Below, piece by piece: positions 35,760 to 44,961 of a stretch of DNA of 64,000 nucleotides. Source of the DNA: Clostridia bacterium. GTDB lineage: Bacteria > Bacillota > Clostridia > Lachnospirales > Lachnospiraceae. A program made the translations under genes and the position numbers. The first letter of the stretch is position 1. Each line of letters starts with the position of its first letter. A model generated the notes under the pieces. The model was not told the origin of the DNA. It searched no databases and was given only the letters and a program-made list of their open reading frames with translations. The stretch lies in assembly GCA_910574475.1 (NCBI GenBank), contig CAJTAT010000004.1, positions 124,001 through 188,000 on the forward strand, given 5' to 3'.

Positions 35760-36734
35760 ATGAACAAGAAAACAAGTTTTATTCATTCTTCATTTTGCCG
35801 AAAATACATCATGATTTTTGTCTTTGCAACTATGATGATTATTTTCGCAGTCAATAGTAAAAATTTCTTTACTGTGTCCAACCTGAGCAATACTGTGATC
35901 ACTCAGGTGGCAGCCGGATTTCTTGCAATGGGCGGCATGTTCATTCTGATTACGAATGAGTTTGATTTATCTTTAGGTTATAATCTGTGCTTTTGTATGA
36001 TTATTGGAGCTTATTTTTGCGGGCAGGGTTGGCCTGCGCCCGGAGTGATTCTGGCTATGCTTTTAACAGGGACCATATTTGGGCTTTTGAATGGTATTTT
36101 GGTTGTAAAATTACAGATTAGCTCTTTTATTGTCACTTTGGCAGTAGGGTTAACCTTATCCGGCTTTTCCCAGGCAGTCAGTGGCGGCGGTATCTTATAT
36201 ATTTCCCAGCCTCAGTCCATTATCAATTTTACTCGCGGGACCATCGGCAAAAATGGGATTGGCTACTGTGTGATTCTACTGCTGCTCTTTTTTGCCATCC
36301 TGGAAGTTGTTTTGGCTCATACGGCCTATGGACGTCAGCTATATGCTGTGGGTGTTTCAAAAAAAATCGCCCATTTGGCAGGAATTCAGACAGATAAGAT
36401 TCGTATTTCGGCATTTTCTGCTGCCGGTTTCTTTGCTGGGCTTGGGGGGTTGATGCTGATGGGCCAGTTAGGTGCTGCTAGTCCCTCCTACGGAACCTCT
36501 TATCTGCTGCCTGGTTACGCTACTGTATTTTTAAGTACGACTAGCTTTAAGCCTGGTTATATCAATGTTCCAGGGGTAATTTTGTCTATGCTGATTGTTA
36601 CCTTTGGCTCCAACGGCGTTCAGATGATCGGCGGTAATACAGCGGTGAGCAATGTCTTTCAGGGCTTGCTTTTAATCTTCGCTATGTGGCTGTCTACACG
36701 GTTCTCCCGGGTCTCCTTCTTGGGAGGAGAATAG
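35760..36734 (+). CDS. ABC transporter permease, RbsC-like (importer 1, first permease)
   Basis: 324 residues from the ATG after GGGGGTG; an upstream reading would pass through the terminator hairpin and is rejected. About nine or ten hydrophobic segments; the family signatures FILITNEFDLSLGYNL and the conserved LAGIQTDKIRISAFSAAGFF, then GQLGAASPSYGTSYLLPGYA, mark the ribose/xylose-type (BPD_transp_2) permeases. It forms the channel as a heteromer with the second permease downstream. A bistable-looking hairpin region lies between it and the ATPase gene. Confidence 0.9.
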   Translation: MNKKTSFIHSSFCRKYIMIFVFATMMIIFAVNSKNFFTVSNLSNTVITQVAAGFLAMGGMFILITNEFDLSLGYNLCFCMIIGAYFCGQGWPAPGVILAMLLTGTIFGLLNGILVVKLQISSFIVTLAVGLTLSGFSQAVSGGGILYISQPQSIINFTRGTIGKNGIGYCVILLLLFFAILEVVLAHTAYGRQLYAVGVSKKIAHLAGIQTDKIRISAFSAAGFFAGLGGLMLMGQLGAASPSYGTSYLLPGYATVFLSTTSFKPGYINVPGVILSMLIVTFGSNGVQMIGGNTAVSNVFQGLLLIFAMWLSTRFSRVSFLGGE

Positions 36735-36736
36735 AC

Positions 36737-36786
36737 GGTAAAGTCGCAAAGACTTTACCCTTTCGTGCTGTCGCGCAGCGACTTTA
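36737..36786 (+). repeat. Competing inverted repeats before the ATPase gene
   Basis: GGTAAAGTC/GACTTTACC (36737-36745 with 36751-36759) is a perfect hairpin. GTCGC/GCGAC (36770-36774 with 36778-36782) is another, and TAAAGTCGC (36739-36747) can also pair perfectly with GCGACTTTA (36778-36786), directly before the ribosome binding site. The first and third pairings exclude each other. Confidence 0.65.
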
Positions 36787-36802
36787 ACAGGAGGTATAAG
36801 AA

Positions 36803-38362
36803 ATGTCATTAAGTGTAGAAAATATTTCCGTTTCATTCCCCGGTGTGAAAGCACTTGCGAATGTCTCCATTGAATTTAAAGATAAACGCATCCATGCATT
36901 GTTGGGAGCCAATGGCAGCGGTAAATCTACTCTGGTAAAAGTCCTGACAGGTATTTATCACCCTGACAAAGGTACTGGTGCAAAGATTCATATTGCTGAA
37001 AGTATGGTGGAGAATATTGAGACACCCACCATTGCCCATGATATGGGGGTCCGGGTGGTACACCAGGAGAGTCCTTTGCTTAATACGTTTACCATTGCAG
37101 AGTGCATTGCGTTGTTTAAAGGCTATCCGAAGATACATGGAATGATCGACTGGAAAGCAGTAAAACAATATTGCATAGAATTATTTGAAGTATTTGAAAT
37201 TCAGGTAAATCCCGATACCTATGTAGAAGACTTAAGCGCGTCGGATCGAAATATGATTGCCATGGCTATGGCCATTGGAAAGGATGAGGAACTTGAAAAT
37301 ACACGAGGGCTTATCCTGGATGAGGCAGATGCCTCCATACCTGAATCAGAGGCGGAAGCCTTTTTGACTCATGTGCGTCGTGTGGCGGACATGGGGATTC
37401 CTGTGATTATGGTGACACACCGTATGAAGGAAGTGGCTGCTTACTGCGATGATATATCCATTTTGAACGGTGGACAGCTAGTGTATTCTGGTTTGGTTTC
37501 GGAGACATCAGAAGACTTTATTGTATCCAAAATGATGCGTGTGGAAAATAAAAAAAGTGATGATGCTCACGAGGCGACAGCTGCAGAACATACATTAAAA
37601 GAGCTCTGGGATCTTCTTGACAAAAAAGTCTCGGAGGCAGATGAAAAGCCTGTTCTGGAGGTGAAGGATCTCTATGCAAAAAACATCAATGGTCTGAGCT
37701 TTTCTGTGCGCCCTGGTGAAATTCTTGGGATAGTGGGAGTTCCCGGCTGCGGGATCAATGAGTTGCCCATTGTCCTGGGTGGCGATATGAAGCGCAAAAG
37801 CGGGACATTTCTGGTAGACGGGGAGGAGATGCCGACACGCCTAAGCCCCCGCATGATGTACCAGAAAGGCGTCAATGTCCTGCCCTGTGACCGCCCAGTC
37901 CGTGGAGGTATTATGTCCCTGTCTTTGCGGGACAATGTGTTGATGCCCAATGAGAAACAATTCTGGAATAAAGGTAAACTGGCGAAAAAGTCAATGGAAA
38001 TGGCGGTAGATGTCTTCGATGTTCAGCCAGACAACAATATCAATATGCAGTTTGGAAAGTTTTCCGGTGGGAATCAACAGAAGGCGATTCTTGCCAAGTG
38101 GCTAATGGTTTGCCCAAAGGTCTTGATTCTTGACGATCCAACTTATGGAGTTGACCCTGGATCCCGGCTTCGCATCTTTGATGCTATGCAAAAGGCGGCA
38201 GAAATGAATGTGGCATTGATTGTATTTTCCACAGAGCCGGAGCAACTAGTAAATATCTGCAGCCGTGTGATTGCTATGCGCGACGGGAAAGAAGTAAGCG
38301 AACTAAAAGCAGAAGATAGCACGTTGACCCGTGAAAATATTGTAAGGTGGTGTTATATGTGA
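36803..38362 (+). CDS. Sugar ABC transporter ATP-binding protein, double-NBD (importer 1)
   Basis: 519 residues with two nucleotide-binding domains, as in RbsA/XylG. NBD1: Walker A GANGSGKSTLVKVLTG, signature LSASDRNMIAM, Walker B LILDEADASI. NBD2 lacks a true Walker A (GVPGCGINELPIVLGG), as is usual in this family, but keeps the signature FSGGNQQKAILAKWL and Walker B VLILDDPTYGVDPGSR. So one of the two sites is probably degenerate. It powers import by the two permeases. Its stop overlaps the next start (TGATG). Confidence 0.92.
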   Translation: MSLSVENISVSFPGVKALANVSIEFKDKRIHALLGANGSGKSTLVKVLTGIYHPDKGTGAKIHIAESMVENIETPTIAHDMGVRVVHQESPLLNTFTIAECIALFKGYPKIHGMIDWKAVKQYCIELFEVFEIQVNPDTYVEDLSASDRNMIAMAMAIGKDEELENTRGLILDEADASIPESEAEAFLTHVRRVADMGIPVIMVTHRMKEVAAYCDDISILNGGQLVYSGLVSETSEDFIVSKMMRVENKKSDDAHEATAAEHTLKELWDLLDKKVSEADEKPVLEVKDLYAKNINGLSFSVRPGEILGIVGVPGCGINELPIVLGGDMKRKSGTFLVDGEEMPTRLSPRMMYQKGVNVLPCDRPVRGGIMSLSLRDNVLMPNEKQFWNKGKLAKKSMEMAVDVFDVQPDNNINMQFGKFSGGNQQKAILAKWLMVCPKVLILDDPTYGVDPGSRLRIFDAMQKAAEMNVALIVFSTEPEQLVNICSRVIAMRDGKEVSELKAEDSTLTRENIVRWCYM

Positions 38363-39315
38363 TGAAAAAATATATGAATTCTCCTTTTTCCCGTTACAAT
38401 GCTGTATGGATTTTTGTCATACTGTTTGTTGCCTTTTCTATCTACAATTCCAACTTTGCCACAGTTCGCAATGTGAATGTGTGGGCTGTGGGCCGTGTGA
38501 CAGTGGGCTTCTTTGCCCTGGCTGCCATGCTGCCGTTGATTGCCGGTGAGTTTGACATTTCCCTGGGCTATATGCTGGGAACCAGTATTATGATAGGAGG
38601 CTGGACTGCCACAAATCTGGGCTTTAATTCTGCAATGGTACTGATTACGGTAGTCCTGACGGCCACGATGCTGGGATGCTTCAACGGCCTTCTGTCGGTA
38701 GTGCTGAAAATTCCCTCTACCATATCAACTTTGGGCTCCGGCATGGTCTTCTATGGAATTACACTCTGGACCAACGACTGCAAAAGTTTTTCAACTTGCC
38801 TGGCCAATGGAGTCGTAAAATTTGCCAAGACAAAGCTTCTTGGAATCAACGTTATGGTATATATCCTGATTGTAGTTGCCATCTGTCTCTACTATGTGCT
38901 GGAGCGGACTCCTTTTGGAAAACATATTTACGCAGTCGGTCTGTCAGAACGCGTGGCTCACCTGGCCGGAATCCGCACAAAATTCGTTCGCTTTCTGTCA
39001 TTTGCCATTGCCGGCATGCTGATTGGAATCGGGGCAGCTCTTTTCATGTGTACCTCCGGCAATGCCATGCCGGATACAGGGCCAAGTTACTTGATGCCTG
39101 GCCTGGCCACGGTCTTTCTCTCCATCACAACACATAAAATCGGCCGGTATAATACAGTGGGTACAGTAGTAGCCATATTTTTGCTGGGAATGGTATTCAA
39201 CGGCCTAAATATTGTAGGCACTCCCTTCTGGTTTGAAGGTGTGGTGAATGGCATTATCTTATTGGGAGTTGTACTTTTTAATGGTGCTGAATCCCGGCAG
39301 GCGGCTGTGGGGTGA
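38362..39315 (+). CDS. ABC transporter permease, RbsC-like (importer 1, second permease)
   Basis: 317 residues from the ATG overlapping the ATPase stop; a longer start lacks a site. Hydrophobic throughout with AGEFDISLGYMLGTS and LAGIRTKFVRFLSFAIAGML as family signatures. It differs from the first permease, so the channel is a heterodimer, unlike the RbsC homodimer. It ends the importer 1 operon; a strong palindrome follows. Confidence 0.9.
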   Translation: MKKYMNSPFSRYNAVWIFVILFVAFSIYNSNFATVRNVNVWAVGRVTVGFFALAAMLPLIAGEFDISLGYMLGTSIMIGGWTATNLGFNSAMVLITVVLTATMLGCFNGLLSVVLKIPSTISTLGSGMVFYGITLWTNDCKSFSTCLANGVVKFAKTKLLGINVMVYILIVVAICLYYVLERTPFGKHIYAVGLSERVAHLAGIRTKFVRFLSFAIAGMLIGIGAALFMCTSGNAMPDTGPSYLMPGLATVFLSITTHKIGRYNTVGTVVAIFLLGMVFNGLNIVGTPFWFEGVVNGIILLGVVLFNGAESRQAAVG

Positions 39316-39354
39316 CAAGAGGAAAGAAGCTTTTATCCACAATTAAAAAGGATA

Positions 39355-39391
39355 CCCTCCCTTGACCGTGTGTGCCCTTGTCAAGGGAGGG
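39355..39391. terminator. Palindrome closing importer 1
   Basis: Perfect 12-base arms CCCTCCCTTGAC/GTCAAGGGAGGG with a 13-base loop. No good T-run follows on the plus strand, so termination is probable but not certain. Confidence 0.6.
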
Positions 39392-39654
39392 GAATGATTA
39401 TTAATGGAATAAAAATACAGAAATAGAAAATAATAGCAGATTATAAATAAGTATAAATGCGAGAACTTATGCAGTTTGAACAAAAATATGATTATATATT
39501 TGTTCAGATTTACATTTTGACAAAACAAGCAGGTGATGATATTATTTTATTACAATAATAATCACATAAATTGATTAAAATATCCATTTATAATCAATAA
39601 AATGATTATAAATGGATATAAATCACAATGTATGAAAATAGGGAGGTAAAAGAA
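39392..39654 (+). promoter_or_regulatory. Promoter-operator region of the TRAP1 / importer 2 operon
   Basis: Consensus promoter TTGACA (39517-39522) - 17 - TATTAT (39540-39545); TGATTATAT at 39489 precedes it. Downstream, 39580-39596 and 39603-39619 form a perfect 17-base inverted repeat containing TATAATCA and TGATTATA, the best operator candidate in the island. Confidence 0.75.
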
Positions 39655-40766
39655 ATGAAAAAAATGTTAGCTTTTATGCTAGTGCTATGCATGACAATGT
39701 CGCTGGCAGCGTGCGGAAGTCCCAGTTCACAGGCTCCGGCGGAAGAAACGAATCAACCAACAGCGGAAGCAGAACCGGCTGAAGAAGAAGGCAAAGAAGA
39801 CGCCGCTGATGAAACCAACGCTACAGAGGCAGCAGAGGTTGATCCAGTCACCATTCGTATCTACAATCCTGTCAGTGGTGCGACCACAGATGGAATGATT
39901 GAGAACTTCTCTCAATTAGTTTCTGATTATTCTAATGGCGCAATTACTTGCGATATTACTCCGGCAGGAACGCTGGGAGCAGAGAAAGAGACAGGCGATA
40001 TGCTTCAGCTAGGAGATATTGATTTAACATTACTGTCCATTGACGGTGTTGATATGGCTACTGCAAATGTGGGAATGTCCTGGATCTGCCTGCCTTTCCT
40101 CTTTGATAGTTATGAGGATGTAGATAGCGAATTTGTCAATGGCTGGATGTTTGAGCGTCAGCAAGAGGTAGCTCGCGAGGCAGGTCTTGACCTGGTAGCT
40201 CCTATTGAAAATGGTCTTAAGGTTCTGATAGCAAACGGAAAAGAAGTACAGACACTTGAAGATTTCAAAGGCATGGTACTGCGAGTTCCTGATATTAAAT
40301 TCCATCATGCTTATTATACAGCATTAGGAGCAATGCCCATCAGCGGTATTGACCAGTATACTGGCATGCAGCAGGGAACAATGGATGGAATTCCTAACAA
40401 TCCCTGGGCTTTAGAGTTGTTTAATGTGGATGAAGTCTGTGAATGGATTATGGAGCTGAATGATATTTATGGCACAATGTACTGGGTTGCCAATGCAGAT
40501 TTCACATCTAATCTTACAGATGAACAGCGTGAGATTATATTTATAAAGCATGTGAGGAGACAGCAGTTTCTACCCGCCAGGAGATGCGTAAGATAGGTGA
40601 AGATTGGCTGCAGATGTGCAAAGATAATCCAGATATTAACGTGTATGAACCCTCTGAAGAAATGGTGGCAAAAATGAAAGAAATAGCACATCAGATTTGG
40701 GAAGAATATGCAGATCAGTTTGATCCAGTTGCTATGGAACGCATCTTGTCTGAATATACACAGTAA
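39655..40766 (+). pseudogene. TRAP transporter substrate-binding lipoprotein DctP, frameshifted
   Basis: Starts at the ATG after GGGAGGTAAAAG with a signal peptide and lipobox LAAC, then a DctP domain with the carboxylate-binding arginine context GMVLRVPDIKFHHAYY. Near residue 295 the frame breaks: codons up to REIIF (about 40542) and the C-terminal part, read from about 40545 as KACEETAVSTRQEMRKIGED, are in different frames. Either two bases (AT) were gained or one lost. Restored, the protein would be about 370 residues, the family norm. As it stands the C-terminal helices are lost, so it is probably non-functional unless this is a sequencing error. It leads the TRAP1 genes. Confidence 0.85.
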
Positions 40767-40797
40767 GGATTCACATTATTTATAAAAAAGAAAAAGT

Positions 40798-40840
40798 AAA
40801 TGGGATAGGGGTATATTTCTTCTGCTCCTATCCCATTTTT
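40798..40840 (+). terminator. Attenuating terminator between dctP and dctQ of TRAP1
   Basis: AAATGGGATAGG/CCTATCCCATTT hairpin with a T-run, 18 bases before the next start codon. Confidence 0.85.
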
Positions 40841-40858
40841 AGAAGGGAGCGTAATGCG

Positions 40859-41437
40859 ATGAAAGATAGAGAATTCCCCAATGGTTTTGTAAGAATTCTT
40901 TTTAACTGCAATCGGATTTTGGGGCACATAGAATCAATTTTGTCCATGATTATTTTGTGGGCTTTAATTATTGTCGTTGTTGTGTTCATCTCTTGCAGAT
41001 TTATCTTCTACATTTCTACTCCTTGGGCTGATGAGCTTGCACGATATTTTTTGATCGCTCTGGGCTGGTTTGGCGCATCCTATGCTTCTTCTGTAGGCGA
41101 TCACCTGGAAATTGATTTGGTTGGAAGCATTGTCAACAAGCATAGCAAGGACCCTCAAAAGATTCTTGCTGTAATTGATCGTTTTGCCCAAGTATTAGTA
41201 TTGGCTTTTCTAATCTTTTTTACCTATATATATACTCAATTTGTAAGTAAGATTGGCACAATGGGGAAAATGGCAACGGCGATTCCCATTCCCATGACTT
41301 TGCCCATGAGTTTAGTTACGATTGGATGTGTATTGCTGATTTTGCATACTTTTTGCAAGATATTACTTCCTTATGAGTTCTGGAATGATACGGATGTTGA
41401 AGAAAAGAAGCCAGCAGAGAAAGGAGAGAAGTCATGA
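40859..41437 (+). CDS. TRAP transporter small permease DctQ (TRAP1)
   Basis: 192 residues with four hydrophobic segments and the DctQ feature PWADELARYFLIALGWFGAS, then GDHLEIDLV. It is the small membrane subunit that bridges the binding protein and DctM in a Na+- or H+-driven importer. RBS GAAGGGAG. It overlaps dctM by four bases (ATGA). Because its binding protein is frameshifted, the system may be inactive or may use another binding protein. Confidence 0.9.
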   Translation: MKDREFPNGFVRILFNCNRILGHIESILSMIILWALIIVVVVFISCRFIFYISTPWADELARYFLIALGWFGASYASSVGDHLEIDLVGSIVNKHSKDPQKILAVIDRFAQVLVLAFLIFFTYIYTQFVSKIGTMGKMATAIPIPMTLPMSLVTIGCVLLILHTFCKILLPYEFWNDTDVEEKKPAEKGEKS

Positions 41438-42735
41438 ATGTATTAATCATATTTTTGATTGTTTTCCTGGTTACATCCTTAGTGCTTAGAGTGCCTGTTG
41501 CCTTTTCCATTGGAATTGGCGGAGCGGTTGTATTTGTTATGTTTAACTATCAAATGACGGCGCTGGCACAATCAGCATTTTATGGGCTGGATAATTTCTC
41601 TTTGCTGGCAATTCCATTTTTTCTGTTCGCAGGTGCGATTATGGAATACTCGGGTATATCAAAAGGAATTTTTGGCTTCGTAGATTCCTTTATAGGAAGG
41701 GTTCGCGCCAGCACGGGTACCGTAGGAATTTTAGCTTGTGCCTTATTTGGTGCATTGACAGGTTCCACACAGGCTACCATCGCATCTATCGGAAAGATTG
41801 TATTTCCTGAGATGGATAAACGGGGCTATGAGCCGGCATACCAGGCAGCGCTAATGGCTTCGGCTGGTTTCCTGGGACAACTCATTCCACCCAGTATGAC
41901 TGGCATCGTCTATGCCACATCCTCTGGACTGAGTATAGCAGATGTCTGGATGTCCACATTAATTCCTGGAATACTTCTTGCTATCCTGTACTGCATAGTA
42001 AATTATTTCCATCGGATTAAAGTAGAGCCAAAGATTACAGAGCCGTTCAGTGCCAGTGAATATGTGCGTGGGATTGGGCGGGGAACCAAAAACGCTGTTT
42101 GGGCATTGATGATGCCAATTATTATTTTTGGTGGAATTTATGGAGGCGTATTTACGGCTACTGAGGCAGGAGCAATTTCTGCACTCTATGGATTGGGATA
42201 CTATTTTATAAAGAAATGGCGCAAGCCAGGTAGCGTAGGCGGCTCATTAAAAGATATGATGCTTTTCACTATCAGCTTAAGCGGAGTTATTTTGCTGATT
42301 ATGGCATTGGCAAACGTGGCCTGTAAAGCAATAGCGTTTTCTGGCGTGTCCACTCAACTGGTGGATTTGATAACCACCCATATCCATTCCAAATACATAT
42401 TCTTACTGATTGTGAACTTGCTATTTTTAGTCTGTGGTATGTTTTTGGATTGCAATGCTGCCATTTTGTTATTTGTTCCGTTACTGACTCCAGTTGCAGA
42501 AGCTTATGGAATTGATTTGGTTCAAATGGCTGGCATTATCCTTGTGAACCTGGGAGTGGGCTCTATTACACCGCCGTTCTGTGTCAATATCTTTGTGACA
42601 AGTAAGATGAAAAAAGCGCAATTTGTAGAAGTAGTACATTATATTTGGCCGTTTCTTGCTTGCTGTATTGTGGTGCTGTTATTAGAAACCTTTATACCTG
42701 CTTTAACTGTTGCACTTCCTGCAATGTTGAAATAA
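41434..42735 (+). CDS. TRAP transporter large permease DctM (TRAP1)
   Basis: 433 residues, about 12 hydrophobic segments. Typical DctM stretches: LAIPFFLFAGAIMEYSGISK, GALTGSTQATIASIGKIVFP and the late GVGSITPPFCVNIFVTSKMK. It is the ion-coupled translocating subunit. Intact and of normal length. The next gene, a sugar ABC binding protein, follows after 40 bases without a terminator, so the TRAP1 and importer 2 genes probably form one transcript. Confidence 0.92.
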   Translation: MNVLIIFLIVFLVTSLVLRVPVAFSIGIGGAVVFVMFNYQMTALAQSAFYGLDNFSLLAIPFFLFAGAIMEYSGISKGIFGFVDSFIGRVRASTGTVGILACALFGALTGSTQATIASIGKIVFPEMDKRGYEPAYQAALMASAGFLGQLIPPSMTGIVYATSSGLSIADVWMSTLIPGILLAILYCIVNYFHRIKVEPKITEPFSASEYVRGIGRGTKNAVWALMMPIIIFGGIYGGVFTATEAGAISALYGLGYYFIKKWRKPGSVGGSLKDMMLFTISLSGVILLIMALANVACKAIAFSGVSTQLVDLITTHIHSKYIFLLIVNLLFLVCGMFLDCNAAILLFVPLLTPVAEAYGIDLVQMAGIILVNLGVGSITPPFCVNIFVTSKMKKAQFVEVVHYIWPFLACCIVVLLLETFIPALTVALPAMLK

Positions 42736-42775
42736 AAAAATAAAAATTTTTTTTATATTTTAAGGAGGAATTATA

Positions 42776-43954
42776 ATGAAGAAACTAGTTGTTTGGCTTT
42801 TAGCTCTAACCATGACAGCATCCTTGGTTGCTTGCAGCGGTTCTAACTCTACTCCTGCAACTACAGAAGCGCCTGCCAGTAACGAAGTAGAAGAACCTGA
42901 GGCTTCGCAGGAGGCAGAACCAGCGGAGACGCCAGAAGATGCTGCGCCTGCCGACAGTGCGCCGGCTGGTGAATTTGGAAACACTACAAGTGGCGTGCCG
43001 ACTACACCCACAGCAGCCCCAGAAAAGTTAAAGGTAGCATTTATTATGGGTAATGCATCCATGTCAGGCTCCAGCGTTCCCTGTGCAGCAGTGGAGAAAA
43101 TCTGCGGTGATTTTGGATGGGAAATTCAGACCTGGGATGGCGAGGGTGATCCTGGCAAAGAGAATGAAGCGATTATGAGTGCGATTTCCTGGGGAGCAGA
43201 AGTGATTCTGACTGCCAGCGTGCAGGCCAGCAATGTACAGTCCGGCCTTCAAGCGGCTACAGAGGCAGGGATTGCCTGCGGTTCTCTTTCCTGCGGTACA
43301 GATACACCTAACAATGTGATTGAGGCAGAATACAATTATTCCTTTGATATCGGACCTGACTACTATGGACTGGGACAGTCTATCGGTGAGTGGATTGCAG
43401 CGAACACCACAGGCTCCGGCAAGGTTGGTTGCTGGGATTTCGAGGGTGAGTATTCCATCGCTCTGTGTCGTGACGGTCTCTATGACAAATTAAAAGAACT
43501 GAATATTGAGTATGAAGATAACGGCTGCTTTACCTTTGATCAGTTGGGTGATACTTTGAACCGTACCGTTTCTACCTATTTGACAAACAATCCAGATACA
43601 GAATTCCTGTTCTTCCCATTTGATCCGGCTTCTGTTCCTGTATCTGAATATCTGGATCTGAATGGTTATACAGACATTAAGGTTATCGGTGTTCTGGGCA
43701 ACAGTGAAATGTGTGCACTGATCAGCCAGGGCAGTGTGGCTTCTGCGACAGCTGCTTATGATAACACTTATATGGGCTATGCTGCAATTGACCAGATTCT
43801 TCGTGTACTGAATGGTGAGAGCCTGATTGATCCTCACGGTGAGAATGTTCCTTATGTGGTAATTGATTCTTCGAATCTGCCAAATAATGAAGAGACTGGC
43901 TGGGTAGCATCCTTCGACTATGCAGGTGAATATTACAGCCTGTGGGGAAAATAA
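42776..43954 (+). CDS. Sugar ABC transporter substrate-binding lipoprotein (importer 2)
   Basis: 392 residues. Lipobox LVAC, acidic Pro/Ala/Glu linker, then a type 1 binding-protein fold clearly paralogous to the importer 1 protein (shared blocks such as FDQLGDTLNRTV, YLTNNPDTEFLFFPFDPASV and PHGENVPYVVIDSSNLP). The ligand pocket may differ, since many surface positions changed. Leads an ABC cassette with the same gene order as importer 1. No attenuator follows this copy. Confidence 0.9.
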   Translation: MKKLVVWLLALTMTASLVACSGSNSTPATTEAPASNEVEEPEASQEAEPAETPEDAAPADSAPAGEFGNTTSGVPTTPTAAPEKLKVAFIMGNASMSGSSVPCAAVEKICGDFGWEIQTWDGEGDPGKENEAIMSAISWGAEVILTASVQASNVQSGLQAATEAGIACGSLSCGTDTPNNVIEAEYNYSFDIGPDYYGLGQSIGEWIAANTTGSGKVGCWDFEGEYSIALCRDGLYDKLKELNIEYEDNGCFTFDQLGDTLNRTVSTYLTNNPDTEFLFFPFDPASVPVSEYLDLNGYTDIKVIGVLGNSEMCALISQGSVASATAAYDNTYMGYAAIDQILRVLNGESLIDPHGENVPYVVIDSSNLPNNEETGWVASFDYAGEYYSLWGK

Positions 43955-43979
43955 AAATCTCTGTTAAAGGGAGGTAACT

Positions 43980-44957
43980 ATGTCAGCTATTGCAAATGCT
44001 AAAAAAATATTTAACAAATATGCACTGCTGATCGTGTTTGTTGCAGTGATCGCAGTGTTTGGCCTTATATCGCCTCCATTTTTGTCCATTTCGAATATTA
44101 GCAATATGCTATTGGGGGGCATGGCCAGCGCTTATCTGGCCTTTGGAGGTATTTTTATACTGGTCGTAAATGAATTTGACCTGTCCCTGGGATACAATCT
44201 ATGCCTTTCTATGTGTACGGCTGCATTTTTAGACACTATGGGTGCGCCTGGAATCGTCACTGTATTGCTGCCCCTGATTTTGGGCACTTGCTATGGACTT
44301 ATTAATGGGCTGATTGTAGTAAAGTTAAAAATCAGCTCCATGATCGTTACGCTGGCAGTTGGGCTGACTCTTTCTGGGATTGCCCAGGCAATCACCAATG
44401 GCGGTAATCTATATCTCACATCGCCTGAATGGCTTTTGTACCTTACAAGAAAGAGCTTTTGCCAGATCGCTATCTGTGCGATTATCTGGTTTCTGGCTGG
44501 AATTGTGCTACATTTCTTTTTGACTCAGATGTCTCTTGGACGGCAAATGTTTGCTGTGGGCAATTCAGAAAAAACGGCGTTTTTAGCAGGGATTCATACA
44601 GCGCGTATCCGCATGATTGCTTTTGCAATGGCTGGCTTTTTTGCATCCCTGGGCGGACTGATTATGGTGGGACAATTAGGTTCTGCCAGTTCCTCCTATG
44701 GCGTGTCTCTCCTGTTACCTGCCTATGCAGTTGTATTTTTAAGCAAGGCTTCCTTTAAACCTGGATATATCAATGTTCCTGGAGTGATTGTATCCGTATT
44801 GCTGATTCTGTTTGGCACAAATGGTATGCAGCTTATTGGCGCTCCTACATGGAGTGAATACTTGTTTGAGGGGATTATCCTGATGTTCTCCATGTGGCTT
44901 TCTACACACACAAGTATGACGGCCAATCAGATTGCGAAAAAGAAAGGGAAGGAGTGA
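43980..44957 (+). CDS. ABC transporter permease, RbsC-like (importer 2, first permease)
   Basis: 325 residues, polytopic. FILVVNEFDLSLGYNLCLS and GQLGSASSSYGVSLLLPAYA correspond block by block to the first permease of importer 1. It ends with a short basic tail overlapping the ribosome binding site of the ATPase gene. Heteromeric partner of the second permease. Confidence 0.9.
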   Translation: MSAIANAKKIFNKYALLIVFVAVIAVFGLISPPFLSISNISNMLLGGMASAYLAFGGIFILVVNEFDLSLGYNLCLSMCTAAFLDTMGAPGIVTVLLPLILGTCYGLINGLIVVKLKISSMIVTLAVGLTLSGIAQAITNGGNLYLTSPEWLLYLTRKSFCQIAICAIIWFLAGIVLHFFLTQMSLGRQMFAVGNSEKTAFLAGIHTARIRMIAFAMAGFFASLGGLIMVGQLGSASSSYGVSLLLPAYAVVFLSKASFKPGYINVPGVIVSVLLILFGTNGMQLIGAPTWSEYLFEGIILMFSMWLSTHTSMTANQIAKKKGKE

Positions 44958-44961
44958 GCGC

